Position numbers and translations under genes: made by a program
The notes under the pieces: model-generated
Database searches by the model: none
Told to the model about the DNA's origin: nothing
What the model saw: only the letters and a program-made list of their open reading frames with translations
Source: Pseudaquabacterium pictum
Lineage (GTDB): Bacteria; Pseudomonadota; Gammaproteobacteria; Burkholderiales; Burkholderiaceae_C
Assembly: GCF_005403045.1 (NCBI RefSeq)
Contig: NZ_BJCL01000016.1
Span: 1-64,000 of the forward strand
Reading direction: 5' to 3'
Length of the DNA stretch: 64,000 nucleotides
Shown: positions 7,919 through 16,107 of the stretch, piece by piece
Layout of the letters: each line of letters opens with the position of its first letter
Numbering within the stretch: position 1 is the first letter of the stretch

Positions 7919-9020
7919 GGCCCCGGGCATGGACGAGGCCCGCGATCTCGCGGCCTGCAAGCAGCTGCTGGCCAATGGCTCGCGCACCTTCCTGGCCGCC
8001 AGCAAGCTGCTGCCGGCCGCAGTGCGGGACCCGGCCTGCGCGCTGTATGCCTTCTGCCGCCTGGCCGATGACGAGGTCGACGGCCAGACCGGCGGCGGCA
8101 CACCGCATGCGGCCGACGATGCCGCGGCCCGCATCGCCGCCAGCCAGGCGGTCGGACGGCTGCGCAAGCGCCTGGACAGCATCTACGCCGGCCGCCCCGG
8201 CCCCGAGGCGGCCGACCGCGCGCTGGCCGCGGTGGTGCGGCGCTTCGACATCCCGGCGGTGCTGCCGCATGCACTGATCGAAGGCTTCGAGTGGGATGCC
8301 GCCGGCCGCCGCTATGAGACGCTGCACGAGGTGCAGGCCTATGCCGCGCGTGTGGCCGGCACGGTGGGCGCGATGATGGCCCTGCTGATGGGCGTGCGCA
8401 GCGCCGCCGGCCTGGCCCGCGCCTGCGACCTGGGCGTGGCCATGCAGCTCTCCAACATTGCCCGCGACGTGGGCGAGGATGCCCGCCTGGGCCGGCTGTA
8501 CCTGCCGCGCCAGTGGCTGCGCGAGGCCGGCCTCTGCCCTGACCGCTGGCTGGCCGAGCCGCGGCACAGCCCGGCGCTCGGCGCGGTGGTGCAGCGCCTG
8601 CTGCGCGAAGCCGATGCGCTCTACACCCGGGTGGACGCCGGTGTGGCTGCGCTGCCGCTGGGCTGCCGCCCGGGCATCAACGCGGCGCGCTTCCTGTATG
8701 CCCAGATCGGCCTGGAGGTGGAACGCCAGGGCCTGAATGCGGTGGACCGCCGCGCCGTCGTCAGCCGCCGGCGCAAGGCCACCAGCCTGCTGCGCGCGAT
8801 GCTGACGCTGATGCCCGACGACAGCTGGCGGCCGCAGCCGCCGCTGCCAGCCACCCGCTACCTGGTGGAGGCGGTGACCGGCCCGCTGCACGACGGCCAC
8901 TTCGTGCCGCCGGCGCCCAAGCGCCTGGCCGCGGTGGTGGCGCTGTTCGACCGGCTGGAGCGGCGCGACCGCGGCTGGAACATGGCCGAGGGCAATGCCA
9001 TGGCCGGCGGCGCCGAGTAG
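7884..9020 (+). CDS. crtB: Phytoene synthase
   Basis: CrtB condenses two geranylgeranyl diphosphates to phytoene. The 378-residue protein has the two Asp-rich regions of the squalene/phytoene synthase fold: YAFCRLADDEVD (DxxxD type) and SNIARDVGEDARLGRLYLP. The start is set at the ATG at 7884, which overlaps crtI by 35 bp; ATG 7890 is equally possible. It is followed after 25 bp by a short membrane-protein ORF. Confidence 0.95.
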   Translation: MAMKLQPQHGPEAPGMDEARDLAACKQLLANGSRTFLAASKLLPAAVRDPACALYAFCRLADDEVDGQTGGGTPHAADDAAARIAASQAVGRLRKRLDSIYAGRPGPEAADRALAAVVRRFDIPAVLPHALIEGFEWDAAGRRYETLHEVQAYAARVAGTVGAMMALLMGVRSAAGLARACDLGVAMQLSNIARDVGEDARLGRLYLPRQWLREAGLCPDRWLAEPRHSPALGAVVQRLLREADALYTRVDAGVAALPLGCRPGINAARFLYAQIGLEVERQGLNAVDRRAVVSRRRKATSLLRAMLTLMPDDSWRPQPPLPATRYLVEAVTGPLHDGHFVPPAPKRLAAVVALFDRLERRDRGWNMAEGNAMAGGAE

Positions 9021-9045
9021 GCCCGCACGCCAGCCGCGCGACGCA

Positions 9046-9180
9046 ATGATTGAATGGGAGCTGCTGCTGTTCTTCGGCGCGCCGCTGGTCTGGGGCGCCT
9101 GGCAGCTCTACAGCCTGCGGCGTGACCGCCGCGCGGCCGAGCGCGACAAACCGCCCGGGCCGCCCCCGCCCAAGCCCTGA
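9046..9180 (+). CDS. Small membrane peptide, 44 residues, downstream of crtB
   Basis: The predicted peptide begins MIEWELLLFFGAPLVWGAWQ. It has one hydrophobic helix (~4-22), a basic stretch (LRRDRRAAERDK) and a Pro-rich end. It follows crtB in the same direction and ends at the repeat hairpin at 9179. Many Burkholderiales carry similar tiny membrane proteins with this helix-then-basic pattern; the function is unknown. Confidence 0.5.
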   Translation: MIEWELLLFFGAPLVWGAWQLYSLRRDRRAAERDKPPGPPPPKP

Positions 9181-9238
9181 GCTCGGCCGATTCGCCAGAC
9201 GCATGCCAGGACGCAGGTCCAGGCATGCGTCCGGGCTC
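9179..9238. terminator. Hairpin repeat, copy 2, between the crtB operon and crtC
   Basis: This is the second copy of the element at 2369-2428, again between convergent genes. The stem pairs 9199-9207 with 9222-9230 (ACGCATGCC/GGCATGCGT) and, after an A-A mismatch, GGAC/GTCC around the same GCAG loop. The stem bases differ from copy 1 but remain paired. Confidence 0.6.
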
Positions 9239-10166
9239 AGCCGCGCCGCGGCATGCGGAACGGCAGCATCGCCTGCACGATGGGCTGGCTGAAGCGGCCC
9301 AGGTCCAGGCTCTCATGCATCGCCAGCGCCGGCTGGCCCAGCCACTGCGTGGTCACCAGGCTGCGGTTGTAGAACGGCGTGTCCTCCAGCGTGGTGTGCA
9401 CCCGCGGCGGCTGGCCGGCATCGCTGCGCTGGCTGCGCGGCACGCGGAACACCGCCGTGCGCGCCAAGGCCTGCATCGGCGGCGCAGCCACCGGCTGGCA
9501 GCGGCCCTGCGCATCGAACTGCAGGCCGATGTGGCGGGCCGTGCCGTCGCGTTCCAGCGCGTCGTAGGCCACGGCGCTGCGCTGCCCATCCAGGCTGGCG
9601 CGGGCCCACTGCCAGCTGGCGAAACTGTGCTCCAGCGGCACGCTGCCGCGGTTGCTGTCCAGGTAGGCATGGCCGCGCCAGCGCCAGCCGGGGTCGGCCA
9701 GGTCGACATCGATGCGGGCGCAGGGCGCGATCGGCCACCAGTGGTGCTGGCCGGCACTGTCGAGCTGCAGCGGCGCCGGTGCGCCCAGCGCCTGCGGATG
9801 CAGCCGCAAGGTGCCGCGCAGGCGACGCGGCAGCGGCACGCACCATTCATCCAGCGTGACGGTCAGCGCATCACCCTCCCAGCGCAGCGCGCTGGGCCCG
9901 ATGGCCAACGTGTGGGCATTGCGCTGCAGCGCGCCGGCACCCCGCTCGGTCATCGCCCAGCGGGCACCCGGCCCGCCGCCGGGGGTGTACAGCGCCACGT
10001 TGATGGCCACATGCTGCTGCGGATCGGCCAGCCCGCCCTGGCGCCGGCGGGCCCAGGCGTAGTACGGCGAGAAGACGCTGCCGACGAAGGCAATCACCAC
10101 CAGGCCGTGGCGGCCGTCGTCGCTCAGCGCGTCGAGGTACCACCAGGCATAGCCGCCGGGCGCCAC
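9237..10166 (-). CDS. crtC: Hydroxyneurosporene synthase (carotenoid 1,2-hydratase)
   Basis: CrtC adds water across the terminal C1-C2 double bond of neurosporene or lycopene and their derivatives. The protein contains the CrtC landmarks YAWWYLDALSDDG, FVGSVFSPYYA and LDSNRGSVPLEHSFASWQWAR. The best in-frame start is the GTG at 10166, giving 309 residues and a 43-bp overlap with crtD. No ATG is available nearby, and the frame upstream is only antisense-quality sequence inside crtD. It is the second gene of the crtDC operon. Confidence 0.9.
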   Translation of the reverse strand: MAPGGYAWWYLDALSDDGRHGLVVIAFVGSVFSPYYAWARRRQGGLADPQQHVAINVALYTPGGGPGARWAMTERGAGALQRNAHTLAIGPSALRWEGDALTVTLDEWCVPLPRRLRGTLRLHPQALGAPAPLQLDSAGQHHWWPIAPCARIDVDLADPGWRWRGHAYLDSNRGSVPLEHSFASWQWARASLDGQRSAVAYDALERDGTARHIGLQFDAQGRCQPVAAPPMQALARTAVFRVPRSQRSDAGQPPRVHTTLEDTPFYNRSLVTTQWLGQPALAMHESLDLGRFSQPIVQAMLPFRMPRRG

Positions 10167-11692
10167 TGCATGGTCGAAATCGGGCCAGGGCGCTCGGCCA
10201 GCACCTGCTGTGCCGCCTGCAGACCCGACAGCGCGGCCATCGGCACCCCCGCCCCGGGGTGCGTGCTGCCCCCCGCCAGGAACAGCCCCGGCACCGCCGT
10301 GGCCGCCGCCGGCCGGCTGAACGAGGCCTGCCAGCCGTGCGTGGCCTGGCCATACAGCGCCCCGCCCGTCGCCGGGAAGCGCTGTGCCCAGTGCGCCGGG
10401 CTGTGGCGCAGCCGGCCCGGGCTGTCGGGCTGCAGCTGCAGGCCCAGCCGGCGCAGATGCGCGAAGGTGCGTTGCTCGCATGCGGCGATCTCCTCGTCGG
10501 TGGGCGCGCCGCGGTCGCCGGTGGCCGGGGCGTTGACCAGGCACAGCAGGCGCTCGGGTCCGCTGTCGGTGGGCAGCGGATCGTCGGCGCGGTCCTGGGC
10601 GCAGATGTAGACGGTGGGCTCGGTGGGCAGGCGGCCCTGGGCGAACAGTTCCTGGAACTCCAGCGGATAGTCGCCCGAGAAGAACACCGTGTGCCGCAGC
10701 AGCGGGAAGCCGCGCGTCGGCGCGTGCAGGTTCCAGGTCAGCGCCGACAGCGAGCGGCCGGCCACCGGCCGCACCGGCACCGCGCGGCGCACACCGTCGC
10801 CCAGCAGGCCGGCGCCCAGCGCCGCGGCATCGCCGTTGAACACCACGCTGGCCGCGGCCACCGTCTCGCCGGGCTGGCCGTCGGGGCCGACCAGCTGCAC
10901 GCCGGCCGCCCGGCCCTGGTGCAGCAGCACCCGCGAGACCTGCTGGCCGCAGCTGAAGCGCACGCCCAGCCGCTGCGCCAGCTGCACCAGGGCTTGCGCC
11001 AGCTGGTGCATGCCGCCGTCCACGCTCCACACGCCGGCCTGTTCCACATGGGCGATCAGCATCAGCGTGGCTGGCGCGGCCAGCGGCGACGAGCCGCCGT
11101 AGGTGGCATAGCGGGCGAACAGCTGGCGCAGGCGCGGGTCGCTGAACTGGCGGCCCAGTTCACGCCACAGCGTCTGGAACGGCGAGATGCGCGCCAGCGC
11201 CAGCCACTGCGCCAGCCCGCCCTGGGCACAGCGCCAGGCCAGCGACACCGGGTTGGGCCGGCTGCGGCGCAGGTAGGGGCCGTTCAGCGTCTCGTAGATG
11301 GATTGCGAGCGGGTGCAGAAATCAGCGTACTGCCGCGCCGCCGCCGCGCCCGACAGCCGGCCGATGGCGTCCAGCGTGGCGGCGCGGTCGGCATGCAGGT
11401 CGAAGCAACTGCCGTCGGGCCAGGTGTGGCGGGCCAGCGTGCGCAGCGGGGTCAGACGCAGGTGGTCGTCCAGCCGCTCGCCGGCCAGCGCGAACAGGCC
11501 GTCGAACACATCGCGCATGGTCATCACCGTGGGGCCGGCATCCAGTGCCTGGCCGCCGATGCGCACCGGCCGCAGCTTGCCGCCGGGGGCGGCGTCGCGC
11601 TCGATCACCCGCACCGCGCGGCCCTGGGCCGCCAGCGCCACCGCAGTGGCCAGGCCACCGACACCGGCGCCGATGACGATCACCGGCAGCAT
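10124..11692 (-). CDS. crtD: Methoxy/hydroxyneurosporene 3,4-desaturase
   Basis: CrtD introduces the C3,4 double bond in 1-hydroxy-carotenoids on the way to spheroidene and spirilloxanthin. The 522-residue flavoprotein starts with MLPVIVIGAGVGGLATAVAL (FAD motif), contains LDAGPTVMTM and ends with AGGSTHPGAGVPMAALSG, as in the CrtI/CrtD family. It is distinguished from CrtI by sequence character and by its place with crtC. It is transcribed divergently from crtE across a PpsR operator. Confidence 0.92.
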   Translation of the reverse strand: MLPVIVIGAGVGGLATAVALAAQGRAVRVIERDAAPGGKLRPVRIGGQALDAGPTVMTMRDVFDGLFALAGERLDDHLRLTPLRTLARHTWPDGSCFDLHADRAATLDAIGRLSGAAAARQYADFCTRSQSIYETLNGPYLRRSRPNPVSLAWRCAQGGLAQWLALARISPFQTLWRELGRQFSDPRLRQLFARYATYGGSSPLAAPATLMLIAHVEQAGVWSVDGGMHQLAQALVQLAQRLGVRFSCGQQVSRVLLHQGRAAGVQLVGPDGQPGETVAAASVVFNGDAAALGAGLLGDGVRRAVPVRPVAGRSLSALTWNLHAPTRGFPLLRHTVFFSGDYPLEFQELFAQGRLPTEPTVYICAQDRADDPLPTDSGPERLLCLVNAPATGDRGAPTDEEIAACEQRTFAHLRRLGLQLQPDSPGRLRHSPAHWAQRFPATGGALYGQATHGWQASFSRPAAATAVPGLFLAGGSTHPGAGVPMAALSGLQAAQQVLAERPGPISTMQWRPAAMPGGTSTR

Positions 11693-11752
11693 CGCGCCCC
11701 GCCGACCGGTCTGTGGCGGAGTGACAACCAGAGTTGACGCTTCCAGCCCGTG

Positions 11753-11770
11753 TGTCTATCCTGCATGACA
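11753..11770. promoter_or_regulatory. Predicted PpsR operator between crtD and crtE
   Basis: TGTCTATCCTGCATGACA matches TGT-N12-ACA exactly. It lies 61 bp from the crtD start and 72 bp from the crtE start in the divergent promoter region. An overlapping dyad CATGAC-N10-GTCATG spans 11764-11785. Confidence 0.78.
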
Positions 11771-11841
11771 CATCATAACGTCATGTCGCGCTGACAACAG
11801 GTCCGAAACCTGGGGTTTGCCCGGCATCCGCCGGAGGATCC

Positions 11842-12735
11842 ATGGACCCCATGCAACGCATCGAGCAGGCGCTGTCGGCCGCACTTTCCAGCACCGAGGT
11901 GCCTGGCGCCCCGCCACGTCTGGCTGCTGCGATGCGGCATGCGGTGTTTCCGGGCGGCGCCCGGGTGCGGCCGCGCCTGTGCGTGGCCGTGGCCCTGGCC
12001 TGTGGCGACGACGACCCCGGATTGACCGATGCCGCCGCGGTGGCGCTGGAGCTGCTGCACTGTGCCTCGCTGGTGCATGACGACCTGCCCTGCTTCGACG
12101 ATTCACCGATGCGCCGCGGCGTGCCCTCGGTGCACAGCGCCTTCGGCGAACGGCTGGCGGTGCTGTCGGGCGACGCGCTCATCGTGCTGGCCTTCCAGGC
12201 GCTGGCCGCCGCGCCGGCGCGCCATCCACAGCGGCTGGCCAGCCTGCTGGGACTGATCGCCCGCGGCGTGGGCCAGCCCCACGGCATCGTGGCCGGCCAG
12301 GCCTGGGAATGCGAGCCGCAGGTGTCGCTGCGCGACTACCAGCGGGCCAAGACCGGCGCGCTGTTCGCTGCCGCCACCATGGCCGGCGCCGAAGCCGCCG
12401 GCGGCGCCCCGGCCACCTGGCGGGCGCTGGGCGAGTGGCTGGGCGAGGCCTACCAGGTGGCCGACGACATCCGCGACGTGGCGGCCGACCCGCTGCTGCT
12501 GGGCAAGCCGGTGGGCCGCGACCAGGCCCTGGGCCGCCCCAGCATGGCCGCCGCCCATGGCCTGCTCGGCGCGGTGGCGCATTTCCAGCAGCTGGTGGAA
12601 CGTGCCGCTGCGGCCGTGCCCGATTGCCGCGGCGCCGCCCGCCTGCGTGCCCTGGTGCGGGCCGAGTCCGAGCGCCTGGTGCCCGCCGCGCTGTGCGACC
12701 AGCTCGCCCAGACCCACGCCCGCGCGGTGGCCTGA
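11842..12735 (+). CDS. crtE: Geranylgeranyl diphosphate synthase
   Basis: CrtE makes C20 geranylgeranyl diphosphate for carotenoids and for the bacteriochlorophyll side chain. The 297-residue polyprenyl synthase has the first Asp-rich motif LVHDDLPCFDD and the second YQVADDIRD. A CGGAGG Shine-Dalgarno lies just upstream of the ATG. It is the first gene of the crtEF-bchCXYZ-puf superoperon. Confidence 0.95.
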   Translation: MDPMQRIEQALSAALSSTEVPGAPPRLAAAMRHAVFPGGARVRPRLCVAVALACGDDDPGLTDAAAVALELLHCASLVHDDLPCFDDSPMRRGVPSVHSAFGERLAVLSGDALIVLAFQALAAAPARHPQRLASLLGLIARGVGQPHGIVAGQAWECEPQVSLRDYQRAKTGALFAAATMAGAEAAGGAPATWRALGEWLGEAYQVADDIRDVAADPLLLGKPVGRDQALGRPSMAAAHGLLGAVAHFQQLVERAAAAVPDCRGAARLRALVRAESERLVPAALCDQLAQTHARAVA

Positions 12736-12750
12736 GCAGCACGCCGCCCG

Positions 12751-13944
12751 ATGGCCACCCTGCCCGCGGTGCCCGGCACCCCTGCACTGGACGACGCCCC
12801 GCCCGGCCTGTGGACACGCTGGGCTGAGGGCCTGCAGCGCTGGGCCGACCGCCAGGTGGCCAGCCCGGCCTTCCGCCGCTGGGCGGCCCGCTTCCCGCTC
12901 ACCCGGCCGATCGCCCGCCGGCGGGCCAGCCAGCTGTTCGACCTGGTGGCCGGCTTCAGCTACACCCAGGTGCTGCTGGCCTGCGTGCAGCTGAAGCTGT
13001 TCGACCGCCTGGCCCAGGGCCCGGCCAGCATCGAGACCCTGGCGCCGGCGCTGCAGCTGCCGCCCGAAGGCTGCCGCCGCCTGCTCGATGCGGCCGTGGC
13101 GCTGCGCCTGCTGGCCCGCCGCCAGCGCCGCGGTCACCCCGCGGTCTATGGCCTGGGGCCGCTGGGCGCGCCGATGGTGGGCAATGCCGCCATCGCCGCG
13201 ATGGTCGAGCACCATGTGCTGCTGTACGCCGACCTGGCCGACCCGCTGGCCATGCTGCGCGCCACACCCGGCCAGGGCGAACTGGCGCGCTACTGGGCCT
13301 ATGCCCGCAGCGCCCAGCCGCACACGCTTGCCCGTGAGCAGGTGGCCGACTACTCGGTGCTGATGGCCGCCTCGCAACCGCTGGTGGCCGACGAGATCCT
13401 CGACACCTACCCGCTGCAGCGCCACCAGTGCCTGCTGGACGTGGGCGGTGGCGAGGGCGTGTTCGTGGCCGCTGCGGCCCAGCGCTGGCCGCACCTGAAA
13501 CTGATGGTGTTCGACCTGCCCGAGGTGGCCCGCCGCGCCCAGGGCCGGCTGGCCGCCCTGGGCCTGAGCGACCGCGCCACCGCCGTGGGTGGCGACTTCA
13601 CCACCGACGCCCTGCCTGCCGGCGCCGACGTGATCAGCCTGGTGCGCGTGGTGCACGACCACGACGACCACCGCGTGATGGCCCTGCTGCATGCGGCCCG
13701 CCGCGCGCTGCCGCCGCACGGCGTGCTGCTGCTGGCCGAGCCGATGGCCGGCACCGCCGGCGCGCAGGCCATGGGCGACGCGTACTTCGGCCTGTATCTG
13801 TGGGCCATGGGCAGCGGCCGGCCACGCACCATCGCCCAGCTGGGCGCGATGCTGCAGGCCGCCGGCTTCAGCGCACCGCGCCACCTGCGCAACGCCATGC
13901 CGCTGCAGACGCAGGTGCTGGTGGCCCGGCCGGTGGCGCGATGA
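12751..13944 (+). CDS. crtF: Hydroxyneurosporene O-methyltransferase
   Basis: CrtF methylates the C1 hydroxyl of hydroxy-carotenoids with S-adenosylmethionine. The 397-residue protein has an N-terminal dimerisation/winged-helix part (LFDLVAGFSYTQVLLACVQL) and a C-terminal Rossmann methyltransferase with LLDVGGGEGVFV and VRVVHDHDD, typical of small-molecule O-methyltransferases. It starts 15 bp after crtE. The 157-bp gap after it holds the bchC promoter. Confidence 0.93.
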   Translation: MATLPAVPGTPALDDAPPGLWTRWAEGLQRWADRQVASPAFRRWAARFPLTRPIARRRASQLFDLVAGFSYTQVLLACVQLKLFDRLAQGPASIETLAPALQLPPEGCRRLLDAAVALRLLARRQRRGHPAVYGLGPLGAPMVGNAAIAAMVEHHVLLYADLADPLAMLRATPGQGELARYWAYARSAQPHTLAREQVADYSVLMAASQPLVADEILDTYPLQRHQCLLDVGGGEGVFVAAAAQRWPHLKLMVFDLPEVARRAQGRLAALGLSDRATAVGGDFTTDALPAGADVISLVRVVHDHDDHRVMALLHAARRALPPHGVLLLAEPMAGTAGAQAMGDAYFGLYLWAMGSGRPRTIAQLGAMLQAAGFSAPRHLRNAMPLQTQVLVARPVAR

Positions 13945-13986
13945 GCGTGGCGGCAGCGGGCAACCCGCAAGCTGGGACTATCCCGA

Positions 13987-14004
13987 TGTCAGCTTTGCTT
14001 GACA
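13987..14004. promoter_or_regulatory. Predicted PpsR operator upstream of bchC
   Basis: TGTCAGCTTTGCTTGACA matches TGT-N12-ACA. Its right end is the TTGACA of a good sigma70-type promoter, so bound PpsR would cover the -35 element. An overlapping dyad TGAC-N10-GTCA lies at 14000-14017. Confidence 0.82.
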
Positions 14005-14026
14005 CTTTTTCAAGTCAGCGTAAAGT
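13999..14026 (+). promoter_or_regulatory. Predicted sigma70-type promoter of bchC
   Basis: A TTGACA -35 box (13999-14004), a 16-bp spacer and TAAAGT as -10 (14021-14026) lie 76 bp before the bchC start. This would be an internal promoter of the crtEF-bch-puf superoperon. Confidence 0.65.
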
Positions 14027-14101
14027 GACAGATGACCGAGTTTCCCCACGCATGCTGACCCTGCCCTCCCCCCTCCACTGCGCCTGCGGCGCCGCCACGG
14101 C

Positions 14102-15064
14102 ATGAACACCACCGCCGTCCTGCTGGCCCGCCCCGACCAGATCCGCCTGGCGGATCTGGTGCTGGCCACACCCACCACGGAGGATGTGGTGGTCGACGTG
14201 CACTGGAGCGGCATCTCCACCGGCACCGAACGCCTGCTGTTCACCGGCGCCATGCCCAGCTTCCCCGGCATGGGTTACCCGCTGGTGCCGGGCTATGAAT
14301 CGGTGGGCCGGGTGGTCGAGGCCGGCGAGGCCAGCGGCCTGCGGGTCGGCCAGCAGGTCTTCGTGCCGGGCGCCAACTGCTTCGGTCCGCTGGACGGCCA
14401 GCCGGTGCGCGGCCTGTTCGGCGGCTCCGCCTCGCGCCTGGTGGTGCCGGGCCGGCGGGTGATCGCAGTCGACGAGGCGCTGGGTGAACAGGCCGTGCTG
14501 CTGGCGCTGGCCGCCACCGCCTACCACGCGGTGTCCGACGGCGGCCGCATCGAGCACCCCAAGGCACCGCAGCTGATCGTCGGCCACGGCGTGCTGGGCC
14601 GGCTGCTGGCACGCCTGAACGTGGCCGCCGGGTTCCCCGACACCGTGGTCTGGGAGACCAACCCAGTGCGCGCCCAGGGCGCCCAGGGCTACACCGTGCT
14701 GCACCCCGATGCCGACCCGCGGCGCAACTACGACGTCATTTGCGATGTCAGCGGCGACGCCAAGCTGCTCGACACCCTGATCAGCCGCCTCGCCCCCGGT
14801 GGCGAGGTGATCCTGGCCGGCTTCTACAGCCAGCCACTGCAGTTCAACTTTGCACCGGCCTTCATGCGTGAAGCCCGGTTGCGGGCCGCCGCCGAATGGC
14901 AGCGCCCCGACTTGCTGGCCGTGCAGGCGCTGATCGCCAACGGCCTGCTGACGCTGGACGGGCTCATCACCCACCACGCGCCCTCCGCACAGGCCGACAA
15001 CGCCTACCGCACCGCCTTCGGCGATGTGGCCTGTCTCAAGATGGTTTTGGATTGGACCCACTGA
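14102..15064 (+). CDS. bchC: Bacteriochlorophyllide a dehydrogenase
   Basis: BchC oxidises the 3-hydroxyethyl group to 3-acetyl in bacteriochlorophyllide a synthesis. The 320-residue protein is a medium-chain dehydrogenase-like enzyme with GYPLVPGYESVGRV near the N-terminus and a cofactor strand LIVGHGVLGRLLA. It is shorter than alcohol dehydrogenases and lacks their full set of structural-zinc cysteines, as is usual for BchC. It starts after the PpsR-controlled promoter and ends 1 bp before the bchX ATG. Confidence 0.95.
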   Translation: MNTTAVLLARPDQIRLADLVLATPTTEDVVVDVHWSGISTGTERLLFTGAMPSFPGMGYPLVPGYESVGRVVEAGEASGLRVGQQVFVPGANCFGPLDGQPVRGLFGGSASRLVVPGRRVIAVDEALGEQAVLLALAATAYHAVSDGGRIEHPKAPQLIVGHGVLGRLLARLNVAAGFPDTVVWETNPVRAQGAQGYTVLHPDADPRRNYDVICDVSGDAKLLDTLISRLAPGGEVILAGFYSQPLQFNFAPAFMREARLRAAAEWQRPDLLAVQALIANGLLTLDGLITHHAPSAQADNAYRTAFGDVACLKMVLDWTH

Positions 15065-15065
15065 C

Positions 15066-16094
15066 ATGACGCACAGCATCAACAGCCCGCAAGGTCCGGC
15101 CACCGCTCCGATCCAGATCCTGCGAGACCTGCAGTTGCGCGCCGAAGCCGCCATCGAGCCCGATGCCGTGGCCACCGGCCCGGTGACCAAGGAAACCCAG
15201 ATCATCGCCATCTACGGCAAGGGCGGCATCGGCAAGAGCTTCACCCTGGCCAACCTGAGCTACATGATGGCCCAGCAGGGCAAGAAGGTGCTGCTGATCG
15301 GCTGCGACCCGAAGAGCGACACCACCAGCCTGCTGTTCGGCGGCAAGGCCTGCCCCACCATCATCGAGACCAGCAGCAAGAAGAAGCTGGCCGGCGAGGC
15401 GGTGGCCATCGGCGATGTCTGCTTCAAGCGCGACGGCGTCTACGCCATGGAGCTGGGCGGGCCCGAGGTGGGCCGCGGCTGCGGCGGGCGCGGCATCATC
15501 CACGGCTTCGAGACCCTGGAGAAGCTGGGCTTCCACGACTGGGGCTTCGACTACGTGCTGCTCGACTTCCTGGGCGACGTGGTGTGCGGCGGCTTCGGCC
15601 TGCCGATCGCCCGCGACATGTGCCAGAAGGTCATCGTCGTCGCCAGCAACGACCTGCAGAGCCTGTACGTGGCCAACAACGTCTGCTCGGCGGTGGAGTA
15701 CTTCCGCAAGCTCGGCGGCAACGTCGGCGTGGCCGGCATGGTGATCAACCGCGACGACGGCACCGGCGAGGCCAAGCAGTTCGCCTCGGCCGCCGGCATC
15801 CCGGTGCTGGCCACCATCCCGGCGAACGAAGACATCCGCCGCAAGAGCGCCAGCTACGAAATCATCGGCCGCCCCGGCACCCAGTGGGCGCCGCTGTTCG
15901 AGGAACTGGCCACCAACGTCGCCATCGCCCCGCCGGTGCGGCCCAAGCCGCAGACGCAGGACCAGCTGCTGGGCCTGTTCAGCGCCGAGAGCACCGGCCG
16001 CGACTTCAAGATGGAGCCGGCCACGCTGTTCGACATGGTCGGCAAGACCGAGATCGTCAAGCCGACGCTCGAAGTCATCTACGACGAAGTCTGA
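15066..16094 (+). CDS. bchX: Chlorophyllide a reductase, iron protein
   Basis: BchX is the ATP-dependent electron donor of chlorophyllide a reductase (COR), which reduces ring B. The 342-residue NifH-like protein has a P-loop GKGGIGKS at 51-58 and the two [4Fe-4S]-ligand cysteines in GRGCGGRG and DVVCGGFG. The N-terminal extension before the P-loop is longer than in BchL, as expected for BchX. It lies directly after bchC and before bchY. Confidence 0.95.
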   Translation: MTHSINSPQGPATAPIQILRDLQLRAEAAIEPDAVATGPVTKETQIIAIYGKGGIGKSFTLANLSYMMAQQGKKVLLIGCDPKSDTTSLLFGGKACPTIIETSSKKKLAGEAVAIGDVCFKRDGVYAMELGGPEVGRGCGGRGIIHGFETLEKLGFHDWGFDYVLLDFLGDVVCGGFGLPIARDMCQKVIVVASNDLQSLYVANNVCSAVEYFRKLGGNVGVAGMVINRDDGTGEAKQFASAAGIPVLATIPANEDIRRKSASYEIIGRPGTQWAPLFEELATNVAIAPPVRPKPQTQDQLLGLFSAESTGRDFKMEPATLFDMVGKTEIVKPTLEVIYDEV

Positions 16095-16107
16095 GCACAG
16101 CGCCGCC

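Noticed and set aside
9237-11030. CrtC as a 597-residue protein
   Set aside because: The N-terminal ~290 residues lie inside crtD in another frame and are not CrtC-like, so the GTG at 10166 was preferred.
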